From: Hyphomicrobiales bacterium
Lineage (GTDB): Bacteria; Pseudomonadota; Alphaproteobacteria; Rhizobiales; Rhizobiaceae
NCBI GenBank assembly: GCA_900468625.1
Contig: UBUL01000023.1
Location: 144,247 to 180,299 of the forward strand
Length of the DNA: 36,053 nt
Direction of reading: 5' to 3'
In this document: positions 7,529 to 15,414 of the stretch, piece after piece
Layout: each line of letters opens with the position of its first letter
Position numbering within the stretch: position 1 is the stretch's first letter
Notes under the pieces: generated by a model
What the model was told of the DNA's origin: nothing
Database searches by the model: none
What the model saw: only the letters and a program-made list of their open reading frames with translations
Translations under genes and position numbers: made by a program

Positions 7529-8411
7529 CACCGTTCGGCAAGTGGGCGGCGGAATACGCCGTCTAACCAATCGGCAACTGTACGGATACGAACAAGCTGG
7601 CGAAGCTCGGCGTGGATGAGCAGCCATATCTCGCGTACTGGCGGGTTTTTGTCGCCGCTATCGACCCGGCAAAGACCGCCGGCATTCTCGGCCAGAATTG
7701 TTGGCAGAAGCACACGCCCCAGTCCCGCAACCGCGGCCTGCAGTAGAGCTTCGGCGTCATTGACCGCAAGCTGGCTGGAGCGACCCGATATTTCTGCCTG
7801 TGCGGCAATCCAGCGGGCGTGCGGCAGATGCGCCATGGCCTCCTCATAGACAATCCACGGCAAGCTCTTCGCCTGCCTTTCCCGCCCAGCGGCAACGTAG
7901 ATGGCATAGTCCAGCGTCGCGATCCGTTTAGCGACCACCTTGCTGTTGCCGCATCGGCCGGCCTTGCCAGGCGCAGGGCCATATCAGCCTCACGCCGTGT
8001 CAGGTTTAAATTTCTGGAATCGCCGATGAGTTCCAGTTGCAGGCCGGTGTGCCGGGCCAACAGACCGGGCATGGCCGGTATGAGTAGCCGATTGATGAAG
8101 GACGGCGCCGCCGTGAGGCGTACCTTGCCGAGGGTCATGGGATCGGCCGCATCCAATGCGCCTGACAGCGCCATGACTTCGGCCTCGATCGTTTCGGCTT
8201 TCGCCACTGCGATCTCACCCGTCGGCGTCGGCGACATGGCGCCGCGGGCATCGCGCGAAAACAGCGGCGTACCGAGGCGGCTTTCCAGAATGCGAAGACG
8301 GCGGCCGACCGTCGTTGCATCCGTCCCAAGCGCCCTGCCGGCGGTGGCAAAGGAGCCGCCCCGCGCAAGTGCCAGAACATATCGCAGATCGTTCCAGTCG
8401 ATATCGTGCAA
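7528..8411 (-). pseudogene. LysR-family regulator broken by a frameshift
   Basis: The N-terminal half reads from TTG 8411, which has AGGAG about 8 bases upstream. It carries a LysR helix-turn-helix: DIDWNDLRYVLALARGGSF, then TDATTVGRRLRILESRLGTPLF. After DMALRLARPADA (around 7940-7955) this frame loses all LysR character, and a second frame continues as GNSKVVAKRIATLDYAIYVA through a normal effector-domain C-terminus ending at 7528. The geometry fits loss of one base near the GATGCGGCAAC segment of the coding strand, for instance one G of a G run. Joined, the two parts give a protein of about 294 residues, normal for LysR. It is either a recent pseudogene or a sequencing error. It is divergent from the YciI-like gene, its likely target. 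Confidence 0.85.
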
Positions 8412-8455
8412 TTTTGCAGCTCCTGACGGCAAACTTACCGCGTGCGCCAGCATTA

Positions 8456-8474
8456 TTGCAGTCATAAACTGCAA
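8456..8474. promoter_or_regulatory. LysR-type operator between the broken LysR and yciI-like gene
   Basis: TTGCAGT (8456-8462) and ACTGCAA (8468-8474) are exact complements around a 5-base spacer CATAA, a 19-base dyad. It lies in the short divergent region, 22 bases before the YciI start and 45 upstream of the LysR start. This is where a LysR protein would autoregulate and control its divergent neighbour. Confidence 0.65.
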
Positions 8475-8495
8475 ACGTCCAGCAAGGAGGCAACG

Positions 8496-8825
8496 ATGAC
8501 ACTGTTCGCAGTTCTGTTCGAGGATGACCGGCAAAATGCCGCTGCCATCCGCAAGGAAAATCTGCAGCACCACTTCACTTTTCTGAAGGCGAATGCCGCT
8601 TCCATCCGAACGGCCGGACCGCTCAGCAGGGAGGGCGATACTCTCGCCGGTGGTCTATGGCTTGTCGAGGCGGATACGGCTGAGGACGTCGATCGGCTTG
8701 TGAAGGAAGATCCCTTCTGGCCAGCCGGCTTGCGCAAGTCCGTACAGATCCTGAGATGGAACCGGGTGTTTGCTGACGGCACCTTCCTCCAGCGCGAGGG
8801 CAATTCCCGTATAGTCAATCCATAA
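8496..8825 (+). CDS. YciI-like protein
   Basis: 109 residues. ATG 8496 has a strong AAGGAGG at 8484-8490, five bases upstream. The protein has the small ferredoxin-like fold of the YciI/YCII family: FAVLFEDDRQNAAAIRKENLQHHFTFLKAN, the conserved GPLSREGDTLAGGLWLVEADTAEDVDRLVKEDPFWPAGL, and a closing IRRWNR-like strand (ILRWNRVF). The conserved HxxF and DPF positions match the family's proposed His-Asp site. YciI proteins are dimers of largely unknown function, with dehalogenase or lyase roles in some catabolic operons. The divergent LysR gene probably regulates it. It overlaps the convergent second LysR gene by 11 bases. Confidence 0.88.
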   Translation: MTLFAVLFEDDRQNAAAIRKENLQHHFTFLKANAASIRTAGPLSREGDTLAGGLWLVEADTAEDVDRLVKEDPFWPAGLRKSVQILRWNRVFADGTFLQREGNSRIVNP

Positions 8826-9714
8826 CGTCAGGCAGGCGCGCGGCCAATTGGTCGATGACCGCACGTGTCTTCAATGAAAGCTGCGGCGCCTGCGGCCAGA
8901 CGGCATAGACGTTGACGGGCCGGCTGGAGACATTGAGCACCGGCATGAGCTTGCCGGCGTGCACATAGTCGCGCACCAGCCAGCATGGCAGCCAAGCAAT
9001 GCCCATACTCGCTGCCGCGGCATCGGCAAGGACCTCCAGATCGTCAAGGCGCAGCCGTGTTTCCGGATAATAGTCGCCGGCCGTTCCGTCATCCTGCAAG
9101 AAAGTCCATTTCTTCGTCTGGCCCGATCTCGCATAGACGACGAGATCATGGTTATCGAGGTCGGCAATGGTCTGCGGCGTGCCTCTTGCGGCAAGATAAT
9201 CCGGCGAGGCGCATAGCGTCATGCGATGGACGGCGATCTTGCGCGCGGCCAGTCCAGCCTCATCCCGCAGCACGCCGTTGCGAATGGCGAGATCGAATCC
9301 CTCGTCGAAAAGATCGACCACACGGTCGCTGAAGGAAAGATCCAGTTCGAGCTTGGGGTGAATGCGGGCCAGCTCCAGCAGCAGCGGCACGGCGCAGCGG
9401 CGGCCGAAGAGCACGGGCATGGAGATGCGCAAACGTCCCGTGACCTCGCGCTTGCCCGATTCCAGCATGGCTTCGCCCGATTGTATTTCGTCCAGCGCCC
9501 GGCGGCAGCGCTCGTAAAAGGCCTGCCCTTCGTCTGTCAGGCTCTGCATGCGGGTGGTGCGGTGGAACAGGCGGACGTTCAGGCGCCGCTCCAATCTGGC
9601 GATCGTCTTCCCGATCGCCGAACGCGAGAGATTCATGCGCGCCGCCGCAGCCGAAAAGCCGCCGGCTTCGACCGCCTCCACGAATTCCGGAATGCCATTT
9701 AGCATCTCGTTCAT
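8815..9714 (-). CDS. LysR-family transcriptional regulator
   Basis: 299 residues. The open frame runs further up, but ATG 9714 is preferred: AGAGGAAG lies about 8 bases upstream, and the protein then begins MNEMLNGIPEFVEAVEAGGFSAAAARMNLSRSAIGKTIARLE, the standard LysR DNA-binding domain. The dimerisation helix follows, then the two-lobed effector domain (GRLRISMPVLFGRRCAVPLLLELARIHPKLELDLSFSDRVVDLFDEGFDLAIRNG), which places it in the large CrgA/AaeR-like branch. It is divergent from the alcohol dehydrogenase gene, separated by 110 bases, and this is its most likely target. The effector is unknown. Confidence 0.93.
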   Translation of the reverse strand: MNEMLNGIPEFVEAVEAGGFSAAAARMNLSRSAIGKTIARLERRLNVRLFHRTTRMQSLTDEGQAFYERCRRALDEIQSGEAMLESGKREVTGRLRISMPVLFGRRCAVPLLLELARIHPKLELDLSFSDRVVDLFDEGFDLAIRNGVLRDEAGLAARKIAVHRMTLCASPDYLAARGTPQTIADLDNHDLVVYARSGQTKKWTFLQDDGTAGDYYPETRLRLDDLEVLADAAAASMGIAWLPCWLVRDYVHAGKLMPVLNVSSRPVNVYAVWPQAPQLSLKTRAVIDQLAARLPDVMD

Positions 9715-9824
9715 GATGATTGCTTCCTCTGAGGAACCAGTAAGCGGAAATAATATCGCCACTGGCGACCGGAAAGCAACGATATGCTGCGTCCATTGCT
9801 TCCAATTCCTCTCAGGAGATCGTG

Positions 9825-10850
9825 ATGACGAAGACCATGAAGCGCTGGACACTAGAGACAATCGCCGTCGGCGCGCCCTTGAACCTTACCGAGACGGCAG
9901 TTCCCTCGCCCGCACGCGGCGAAGTCCTTGTACGGGTCAAGGCCGTTTCGCTGAACTATCGCGACAAGCTCGTGCGCGAGACCGGCATGGGGCTACCGAT
10001 CCAATTTCCCTTCGTACCGGCTTCAGACATGGCAGGCGTCATCGAAGCGGTGGGAGACGGCGTAACCAGATTTGCCGCCGGTGATCGGGTCATTTCGACT
10101 TTCCATCCCGGCTGGATCGACGGCAAGCCGCTCGGCGACGCCCGCACACCGCCCTACAAGACGCTTGGCGGCTTCTATCCCGGCGTGCTCTCGGAATACA
10201 TCGCCATGCCGGAGGACTGGTTCGTCTCGGCGCCCAGGAGCCTCGATCATGCCGAGGCAAGCACCTTGCCTTGCGCCGGTCTCACGGCCTGGTTCGCCCT
10301 GGTGGAACGCGGCAAGATCAAACCGGGCGACAGCGTGCTGGTGCAGGGAACGGGCGGCGTAGCGCTGTTCGGGCTGCAGATCGCCGCCGCTCAGGGAGCC
10401 GAGGTCTTCGTGACCTCCTCGGGGCCGGAAAAGCTCGAGCGGGCCAAGGCTTTGGGCGCGCATCACGGCATCGACCGAAACAAAAGCGATTGGGTGGAAG
10501 AAGTCTATCGCCTCACCGACGATTGGGGCATCGACCATATCATCGAAATCGCCGGCGGACCGAATTTCGGACAATCGCTGAAAGCGGTCGCGCCGCATGG
10601 GCGGATTTCAGTCATCGGTGTCCTCGAGGGCTTCGACATCTCCGGTCCGGTGGCACCGCTCCTGCTGAAATCTCCTACCGTGCAGGGCATCGGCGTCGGC
10701 CATCGCCGCTCGCTCGAAGATTTCGTACGTGCTGTCGACAGCATCGGCCTGAAGCCGGTCATCGACCATCGCTATGCCCTCGGCGAGGTTGGGGCAGCCT
10801 TCGACCATCTCGACCGCGGCCCCTTCGGCAAGATCGTCATCGAGCTTTGA
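9825..10850 (+). CDS. NAD(P)-dependent MDR alcohol dehydrogenase / quinone oxidoreductase
   Basis: 341 residues. ATG 9825 has AGGAG at 9814-9818. This is a medium-chain dehydrogenase/reductase: an N-terminal GroES-like domain (EVLVRVKAVSLNYRDKLVRETG; VPASDMAGVIEAVGDGVTRFAAGDRV) and a Rossmann domain with GTGGVA (175-180) and VTSSGPEKLERAKALGAHHGID. The positions that bind catalytic zinc in classical enzymes are not conserved (SLNYRD replaces the Cys region), so it resembles the zinc-free quinone-oxidoreductase-like group. It probably reduces or oxidises small carbonyls, enones or alcohols with NAD(P)H; the substrate is unknown. The divergent LysR gene likely controls it. Confidence 0.88.
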   Translation: MTKTMKRWTLETIAVGAPLNLTETAVPSPARGEVLVRVKAVSLNYRDKLVRETGMGLPIQFPFVPASDMAGVIEAVGDGVTRFAAGDRVISTFHPGWIDGKPLGDARTPPYKTLGGFYPGVLSEYIAMPEDWFVSAPRSLDHAEASTLPCAGLTAWFALVERGKIKPGDSVLVQGTGGVALFGLQIAAAQGAEVFVTSSGPEKLERAKALGAHHGIDRNKSDWVEEVYRLTDDWGIDHIIEIAGGPNFGQSLKAVAPHGRISVIGVLEGFDISGPVAPLLLKSPTVQGIGVGHRRSLEDFVRAVDSIGLKPVIDHRYALGEVGAAFDHLDRGPFGKIVIEL

Positions 10851-10856
10851 GGTATA

Positions 10857-10887
10857 GCCGGGCCGCCACGACGGCTGGCGGCCCGGC
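10857..10887. terminator. Hairpin between convergent genes
   Basis: A perfect 12-bp stem, GCCGGGCCGCCA (10857-10868) with TGGCGGCCCGGC (10876-10887), lies between the convergent dehydrogenase and aldo/keto reductase genes. There is no T run on either side, so it may be a bidirectional stop for transcription or a 3'-end stabiliser. Confidence 0.65.
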
Positions 10888-10895
10888 CTGTGATA

Positions 10896-11948
10896 TCAGT
10901 CCTTGGGCTCGAAGGCTTGCGGCACGCGCTGGGCGCTCTGGCGGGCCAGCATCCAGCCGGGATATTCGGCCGGAAGCGCGCTGACTTCATCGAGCTTTGC
11001 AATATCGCCAGCATCGAGCTTCAGCCTGACGGCGGCAAGATTCTGTTCGAGCTGCTCGAGACGCTTGGCGCCGATGATGATGCTGGTGACGAAGGGCTTC
11101 GAGAGAATCCAGGCAAGCGCCACGGTGGCGACGCTGGAGCCGTGCTTTTCCGCCACTTCGCGCATGGCGGCGACGCAGGCCCAGGCACGGTCCTTATCGA
11201 CGGGTGGGAAATCGAAGCTAGCGCGCCGTCCCTCGCCATTGCCGGGAGCGCCGGGGCCGTATTTGCCTGAGAGCAGACCGCCCGCCAGCGGCGACCAGAC
11301 CATGAGCCCGAGCTTTTCTTCCGACATCAACGGCACGATCTCACGCTCCAGATCGCGGCCGGCGATGGAATAATAGGCCTGCACAGTTTCAAAGCGGGCA
11401 AAGCCGCGGCGTTCGGACATGCCGAGCGCCTTGGCGATGCGCCAGGCCTGCCAGTTGGAAACGCCGACATAGCGCACCAGGCCGCGCGAAATGAGATCGT
11501 CCAGCGCCCGCAGCGTCTCGTCGATTGGGGTCACCGTATCGGTCGCGTGGATCTGGTAGAGGTCGATGTGATCGGTCTGGAGACGGTCGAGGCTTGCCTG
11601 CACCGAATCCATGATATGGCCGCGCGAGGCACCGCGATCGTTCGGTTTGTCGCCCATGACGCCATAGACCTTGGTGGCGATGACGACATCCTTGCGGGGA
11701 ACGCCGAGGTTCTTCAGGGCCTGGCCGAGCAGCTTTTCGGAATTGCCGAAGGAATAGACGTCGGCGGTATCGATGAAGTTGATGCCGGCGGCGAGCGAGT
11801 TTCCGACGATCTTGTCGGCGAGCGCCTGATCGACATCGGCGATCGAGCCCCAGAGGCTATTGCTGGGATTGGCTTCGCCGAAGGTCATCGTGCCCAGGCA
11901 AAGTTCGGAGACGAACAGGCCGGTATTGCCGAGTTGGTTGTAACGCAT
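10896..11948 (-). CDS. Aldo/keto reductase
   Basis: 350 residues, a TIM-barrel NADPH-dependent reductase. The catalytic tetrad is complete: Asp60 and Tyr65 in NFIDTADVYSFGNSE, Lys93 in VIATKVYG and His124 in LYQIHATD. C-terminal cofactor positions are in SIIIGAKRLEQLEQNL. The length and the GMSERRGFARFETVQAYYSIAGRDLE loop fit the AKR subgroup related to voltage-channel beta subunits and general stress reductases. It reduces aldehydes or ketones; the substrate cannot be given. A perfect 8-bp hairpin lies 23 bases before the start codon in its leader. AAGGGA, about 9 bases from ATG, is the likely ribosome binding site. Confidence 0.92.
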   Translation of the reverse strand: MRYNQLGNTGLFVSELCLGTMTFGEANPSNSLWGSIADVDQALADKIVGNSLAAGINFIDTADVYSFGNSEKLLGQALKNLGVPRKDVVIATKVYGVMGDKPNDRGASRGHIMDSVQASLDRLQTDHIDLYQIHATDTVTPIDETLRALDDLISRGLVRYVGVSNWQAWRIAKALGMSERRGFARFETVQAYYSIAGRDLEREIVPLMSEEKLGLMVWSPLAGGLLSGKYGPGAPGNGEGRRASFDFPPVDKDRAWACVAAMREVAEKHGSSVATVALAWILSKPFVTSIIIGAKRLEQLEQNLAAVRLKLDAGDIAKLDEVSALPAEYPGWMLARQSAQRVPQAFEPKD

Positions 11949-12252
11949 AGGAGAAATTCCCTTGTGGTCAGCCGGAAGACACTTCCGGCCGGTGAACGCT
12001 TATTTTTTAGCTATGGATTGGCCTCGGCACGGCAGCCGCTGTCGGCACTGCCCTGGAGAGGTCATAAGACAGTCGTCGAGGCCGGGCTCTGGCTCCGCAG
12101 CGATCGAGACAACGAGGACATAATGCACCGGAAACCGATTTCAACGCGAGACCTCGGACCGATCACGATGCGGTTACCTGCACTTGCTCTTGCGTCCGGC
12201 CGGGGGCGGATTAGACTCCGGCCTTCATATCATGCGCAGAACGGATTTACCG
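11949..12252. other. Divergent intergenic region with a short hairpin
   Basis: About 300 bases between the divergent aldo/keto reductase and HAD genes. GCCGGAAG at 11971-11978 pairs exactly with CTTCCGGC at 11982-11989; it falls in the leader of the reductase and may be an operator or RNA hairpin. The rest shows no gene, repeat or clear promoter that I can support. Confidence 0.45.
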
Positions 12253-12957
12253 ATGACGCAACGCCCCTTAACCACGATCGGCTTCGATGCCGACGACACT
12301 CTCTGGCAGAACGAACAGTTCTACCGGCTGACGGAACTGCAATTTACCGAGCTTCTCGCCGATCACGCCGCAAGCGAGGTCATTTCCGCACGGCTGCTCG
12401 AGGCGGAGAAGCGCAACCTCCGACACTACGGCTTCGGCATAAAGGGCTTTACCCTCTCAATGATCGAAACCGCCATCGAGATCACCGAAGGCAATGTGCC
12501 TGCCAACGTCATCGCGCAGATTCTCGATATCGGCCGCGACCTGCTTGCCCATCCCGTCGAAACCCTGCCGCATGTACGCCAGACGCTGGAAGCCCTGTCG
12601 GGCAAATATCTGCTGGTGCTGATCACCAAGGGGGACCTCTTCGATCAGGAGCGCAAGCTTGCCCAATCCGGGCTCGGCGACCTCTTCGACGCGGTCGAGA
12701 TCGTTTCGGACAAGAATGCCTCTACCTATCGCCGCATTTTTTCCAAGGTGGGGGATGGACCCGAACGAGCCATGATGATCGGCAACTCGCTGAAATCGGA
12801 CATCGTGCCGGCGCTTGCTGCCGGGGCCTACGGCGTCTTCGTGCCGCACGAGCTTACCTGGTCGTTCGAGCATGTCGAGGAACCGACCGACGCGCCGCGT
12901 TTCCGCAAGATCGGTCATCTCGGCGAGTTGCACGGCGTGATCGAAGGATTGTCGTAA
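12253..12957 (+). CDS. HAD-superfamily hydrolase (phosphatase)
   Basis: About 234 residues from ATG 12253; ATG 12232 is possible and neither has a strong ribosome binding site. Motif I is FDADDTLW (nucleophile Asp12, acid Asp14), motif II is the Thr of LVLITKGD, motif III the Lys of VSDKNASTY, and motif IV is MMIGNSLKSDIVPALAAG with the acidic pair in the Mg site. A helical cap lies between motifs I and II (about residues 20-100), as in class I HAD phosphatases such as the FMN phosphatase YigB. It is a soluble phosphomonoesterase with unknown substrate. It ends three bases before the convergent secreted-protein gene. Confidence 0.88.
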   Translation: MTQRPLTTIGFDADDTLWQNEQFYRLTELQFTELLADHAASEVISARLLEAEKRNLRHYGFGIKGFTLSMIETAIEITEGNVPANVIAQILDIGRDLLAHPVETLPHVRQTLEALSGKYLLVLITKGDLFDQERKLAQSGLGDLFDAVEIVSDKNASTYRRIFSKVGDGPERAMMIGNSLKSDIVPALAAGAYGVFVPHELTWSFEHVEEPTDAPRFRKIGHLGELHGVIEGLS

Positions 12958-12960
12958 ATC

Positions 12961-13485
12961 CTACTGCCCTTGCTTCGAGCGCGGCGGGAAAAGCATCGGT
13001 CCCTGATCCTTCTGCTGATCGGCAGGCGTCTGCTGCGCGGCCGGCGGGTTTGGATCGATGAGGATCTCGTACGGCGCCCCAAGGCCGCGGCGGCGGGTGA
13101 CGCGCGAATAATAGGGTTTGATCAGCCAGGTGGTATCTTCGTTGAGGGTCACATCGGCAGTATCTCCGTCCTCGTCCGTACCGAAAAAGGATTCGTCGTC
13201 GCTCGAAGACAGGTCGAAGATCGCCATAAACGTGTATTTGCTCTTGGAGCTGAAGGTGATCCGCACATGCTGGCCCTTCTTCAGCGGCAGCGTGTAGACC
13301 TTGCCTTTGCCGAACTTCGTCCAGCCCGTCAGCTTTTCCAGAACGGCCGGGAAACCGAGCTTCTCGATCTTCTCGCCGCGATCGAGCTGTGGAAGGCGCT
13401 GCTGGGTGTCGCTCTGGGCTTGGGCGGAAGCCCCGCCGAAGAGCGCGAGCATCGTCAGGGAAAGACCGAAAAGCGCGTTTCTCAT
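12961..13485 (-). CDS. Secreted hypothetical protein, translationally coupled to tag
   Basis: 174 residues. The start at 13485 is set by an ATGA overlap with the stop of tag (13482-13484) and by the signal peptide that then begins the protein (MRNALFGLSLTMLALFGGASAQA). The mature protein has TLPLKKGQHVRITFSSKSKYTFMAIFDLSSSDDESFFGTDEDGD, which reads as a small all-beta module of the kind seen in bacterial pre-peptidase-like domains, though I cannot confirm a family. A proline/glutamine-rich tail follows (PPAAQQTPADQQKDQGP). Periplasmic or outer-surface location is likely, function unknown. Coupling to a DNA glycosylase is probably positional rather than functional. Confidence 0.75.
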   Translation of the reverse strand: MRNALFGLSLTMLALFGGASAQAQSDTQQRLPQLDRGEKIEKLGFPAVLEKLTGWTKFGKGKVYTLPLKKGQHVRITFSSKSKYTFMAIFDLSSSDDESFFGTDEDGDTADVTLNEDTTWLIKPYYSRVTRRRGLGAPYEILIDPNPPAAQQTPADQQKDQGPMLFPPRSKQGQ

Positions 13486-14111
13486 GGGCGCACCAATGCA
13501 CAGCGCATCGCCTCCACCTCTTTCCGGCAATAGCAGCCCTCGATGTGATCGTTGACCAGGCCCATGGCCTGCATGAAGGCATAAACCGTGGTCGGGCCGA
13601 CAAAGGTCCAGCCGCGCTTCTTCAAATCCTTCGAAATCCGCACGGAAGCTGATGTCGTCGGGTTGGCGCGCAGATGCGTCAGGTCGAAGACCTCGGGACG
13701 CTCGTCTGCGCCCGGCTCGTGCGCCCAGAAATAGCGGGCGAGCGAGCCGAATTCGTCGCGCATCTCGATGGCGCGGCGGGCATTGTTGATGGTGGAGACG
13801 ATCTTGCCGCGATGACGGATGATGCCGGCATCGGCGAGACAGCGCTCGATATCGGCCTCACCGAACCTGGCGACTTTCTCGAAATCGAAACCGGCAAAAG
13901 CGGCGCGGAAATTCTCGCGCTTGCGCAGAATCGTCAGCCAGGAAAGGCCGGACTGGAAGCCCTCGAGACAGATCTTTTCGAACAGCCTGATATCGTTGAC
14001 GACCGGGCGGCCCCATTCCTCGTCGTGATAGCGCTGATATTCCGGCAGGTTGCCATGCCAGAAGCAACGATCCTTGCCGTCCTCGCCGGTGATGATGCCC
14101 GTTTCCGCCAT
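13482..14111 (-). CDS. tag: DNA-3-methyladenine glycosylase I
   Basis: 209 residues, normal for Tag. It removes 3-methyladenine from alkylated DNA as the first step of base excision repair. All four zinc ligands of the family are visible: Cys16 (DRCFWHG), His29 (YHDEEWG), His189 and Cys193 (NDHIEGCYC). The catalytic-site Glu50 lies in ICLEGFQSGLSW, and the helix-hairpin-helix-like core in ILRKRENFRAAFAGFD. The C-terminus overlaps the start of the downstream secreted-protein gene by 4 bases (ATGA). Upstream at 14175-14188 is a near-match to an FNR/FixK box, which would be at promoter distance. Confidence 0.95.
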   Translation of the reverse strand: MAETGIITGEDGKDRCFWHGNLPEYQRYHDEEWGRPVVNDIRLFEKICLEGFQSGLSWLTILRKRENFRAAFAGFDFEKVARFGEADIERCLADAGIIRHRGKIVSTINNARRAIEMRDEFGSLARYFWAHEPGADERPEVFDLTHLRANPTTSASVRISKDLKKRGWTFVGPTTVYAFMQAMGLVNDHIEGCYCRKEVEAMRCALVRP

Positions 14112-14412
14112 TCTGCGATTCGTCCCCTATTTCAGCACGCGCCACCGGAAACCGGTATGCAACTAACGGATAAATTGAGATCAATCAAATGCTTAAATTC
14201 ATAAGCCGATTTCGGCGACCATGCATTCCGATTCATGATTTACCATTTGCAAACCATCTTTCCAAACCAGGCGGTAACCCTGACAAAGCTTTATCGGCTT
14301 CGCGGCATTTTGATGAATGGATGTTTACCATTCGCTCGCGTGCAAGTGGCACCATGGTTTCGACCGGGTGCTGTCGCGCCCATCCTCGGCCCATGTGTAG
14401 AGAGTTTGTCCG
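14112..14412. other. Divergent intergenic region, tag and L,D-transpeptidase
   Basis: Three hundred bases containing an unusually AT-rich patch at about 14165-14260. It should hold promoters in both directions. A candidate FNR/FixK-type box is listed separately. Short open frames here have no ribosome binding site and are not called. Confidence 0.5.
14175..14188. promoter_or_regulatory. Candidate FNR/FixK box (anaerobox)
   Basis: TTGAGATCAATCAA matches the consensus TTGAT-N4-ATCAA at nine of ten fixed positions (G for T at the fifth). It is centred 70 bases before tag and about 230 before the L,D-transpeptidase. A single imperfect match can arise by chance. Confidence 0.3.
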
Positions 14413-15195
14413 ATGATGAAACATGCCGTTCTGTGTGCCGCGGGCGCTCTAAGCCTGCTTGCCTCCACCGCCTTCGCAGACGATCGCTATCAGTCGCGCC
14501 CGCCCGTCATCGTCAGTCCCGATCTGACCGCTCCCTGGGTGATGCAGCTTGGCGGCGGCAATGTGCAGCCGGTGGTCTATCCCCGCCCGATGGCGCGCCG
14601 CGCCGCCGGTCCTAGAATGGAGCAGCAGGTAACCCCGCAAGTGCGTCAGGTCGTGCAGCCGCGCGGTCTCTTTGCGCGCCCGGCCGTGCAGCAGGTCGCC
14701 ATGGCCCGTCCGCAATATCCGGCAATCCACGGCCAGATCGATCCGCAATTCCTGCCGCAGATCGTCGATTACCAGACCAAGGAAAAGCCCGGCAGCATCG
14801 TCATCGACACCAATAACCGCTTTCTCTATCTGGTCATGGATGGCGGCAAGGCGCGGCGCTATGGCGTCGGTGTCGGCAAGCCCGGCTTCGAATGGGCCGG
14901 CGCCCATACCGTGACCCGCAAGCAGGAATGGCCGGATTGGACACCCCCCGCCGAGATGATCTCGCGCGAAGCGGCCAAAGGGCATTACCTTCCGGCCCAC
15001 ATGGAAGGCGGCGAGGGCAATCCGCTCGGCGCACGCGCCATGTATCTGGGCTCCACCCTCTACCGCATCCATGGCACCAACGCCCCCTGGACCATCGGCA
15101 ACGCCGTGTCTTCTGGCTGCATCCGCCTCCGCAACGAGGATGTCATCGACCTCTACAACCGCGTAAAGGTCGGCACCCGCGTCACCGTCATGTGA
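14413..15195 (+). CDS. L,D-transpeptidase (YkuD domain), first of two
   Basis: 260 residues. The signal peptide MKHAVLCAAGALSLLASTAFA exports it to the periplasm. A low-complexity Gln/Val/Arg-rich linker covers about residues 45-105. The YkuD catalytic domain follows: GSIVIDTNNRFLYLVMDGGKARRYGVGVG (127-155) and the active-site segment RIHGTN (His220) to SSGCIRLRNEDV (Ser234, Cys236). The Cys nucleophile forms 3-3 or related cross-links in peptidoglycan, or anchors proteins to it; Rhizobiales rely heavily on L,D-cross-links. ATG 14413 and 14416 are adjacent in frame, so the exact start is uncertain by one residue. A close paralogue follows in the same direction. Confidence 0.93.
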   Translation: MMKHAVLCAAGALSLLASTAFADDRYQSRPPVIVSPDLTAPWVMQLGGGNVQPVVYPRPMARRAAGPRMEQQVTPQVRQVVQPRGLFARPAVQQVAMARPQYPAIHGQIDPQFLPQIVDYQTKEKPGSIVIDTNNRFLYLVMDGGKARRYGVGVGKPGFEWAGAHTVTRKQEWPDWTPPAEMISREAAKGHYLPAHMEGGEGNPLGARAMYLGSTLYRIHGTNAPWTIGNAVSSGCIRLRNEDVIDLYNRVKVGTRVTVM

Positions 15196-15218
15196 TACCG
15201 AATAGCCTTTGGACCGGC

Positions 15219-15258
15219 GCGGCGAATACCGCTCCTTCGAAGGGATAGTATTCGCCGC
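15219..15258 (+). terminator. Nested hairpin after the first L,D-transpeptidase
   Basis: GCGGCGAATAC (15219-15229) pairs exactly with GTATTCGCCGC (15248-15258), an 11-bp stem. The 18-base loop contains a further palindrome, CCTTCGAAGG. No T run follows, so termination is plausible but not certain. Confidence 0.6.
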
Positions 15259-15273
15259 ACCGGAAGGCCGTCC

Positions 15274-15297
15274 ACTATAGTTCAGACTATAGTCTGA
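15274..15297. promoter_or_regulatory. Double palindrome before the second L,D-transpeptidase
   Basis: The 8-base palindrome ACTATAGT occurs twice, at 15274-15281 and 15286-15293, 12 bases apart. The second copy is the centre of a perfect 16-base palindrome TCAGACTATAGTCTGA (15282-15297). This is the pattern expected for two dimers of a repressor or activator. It lies 118 bases before the start of the second transpeptidase. I do not recognise the motif as a known rhizobial box. Confidence 0.5.
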
Positions 15298-15414
15298 TCG
15301 CCGATAGAAGAGACGTGAGTTCTTCCGGACTGTGCCCATTATTGGGCATTTTGATCTTGATCCCTTCGTCGGTTCCGGTAGTTTCCTACCGGATTCAACG
15401 AGGGGAATGCCATT

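Noticed and set aside
11547..13061. A 504-codon open frame crossing the reductase and HAD genes
   Set aside because: It runs through two well-supported genes in the wrong frame or strand and changes composition along its length; not a fusion protein.
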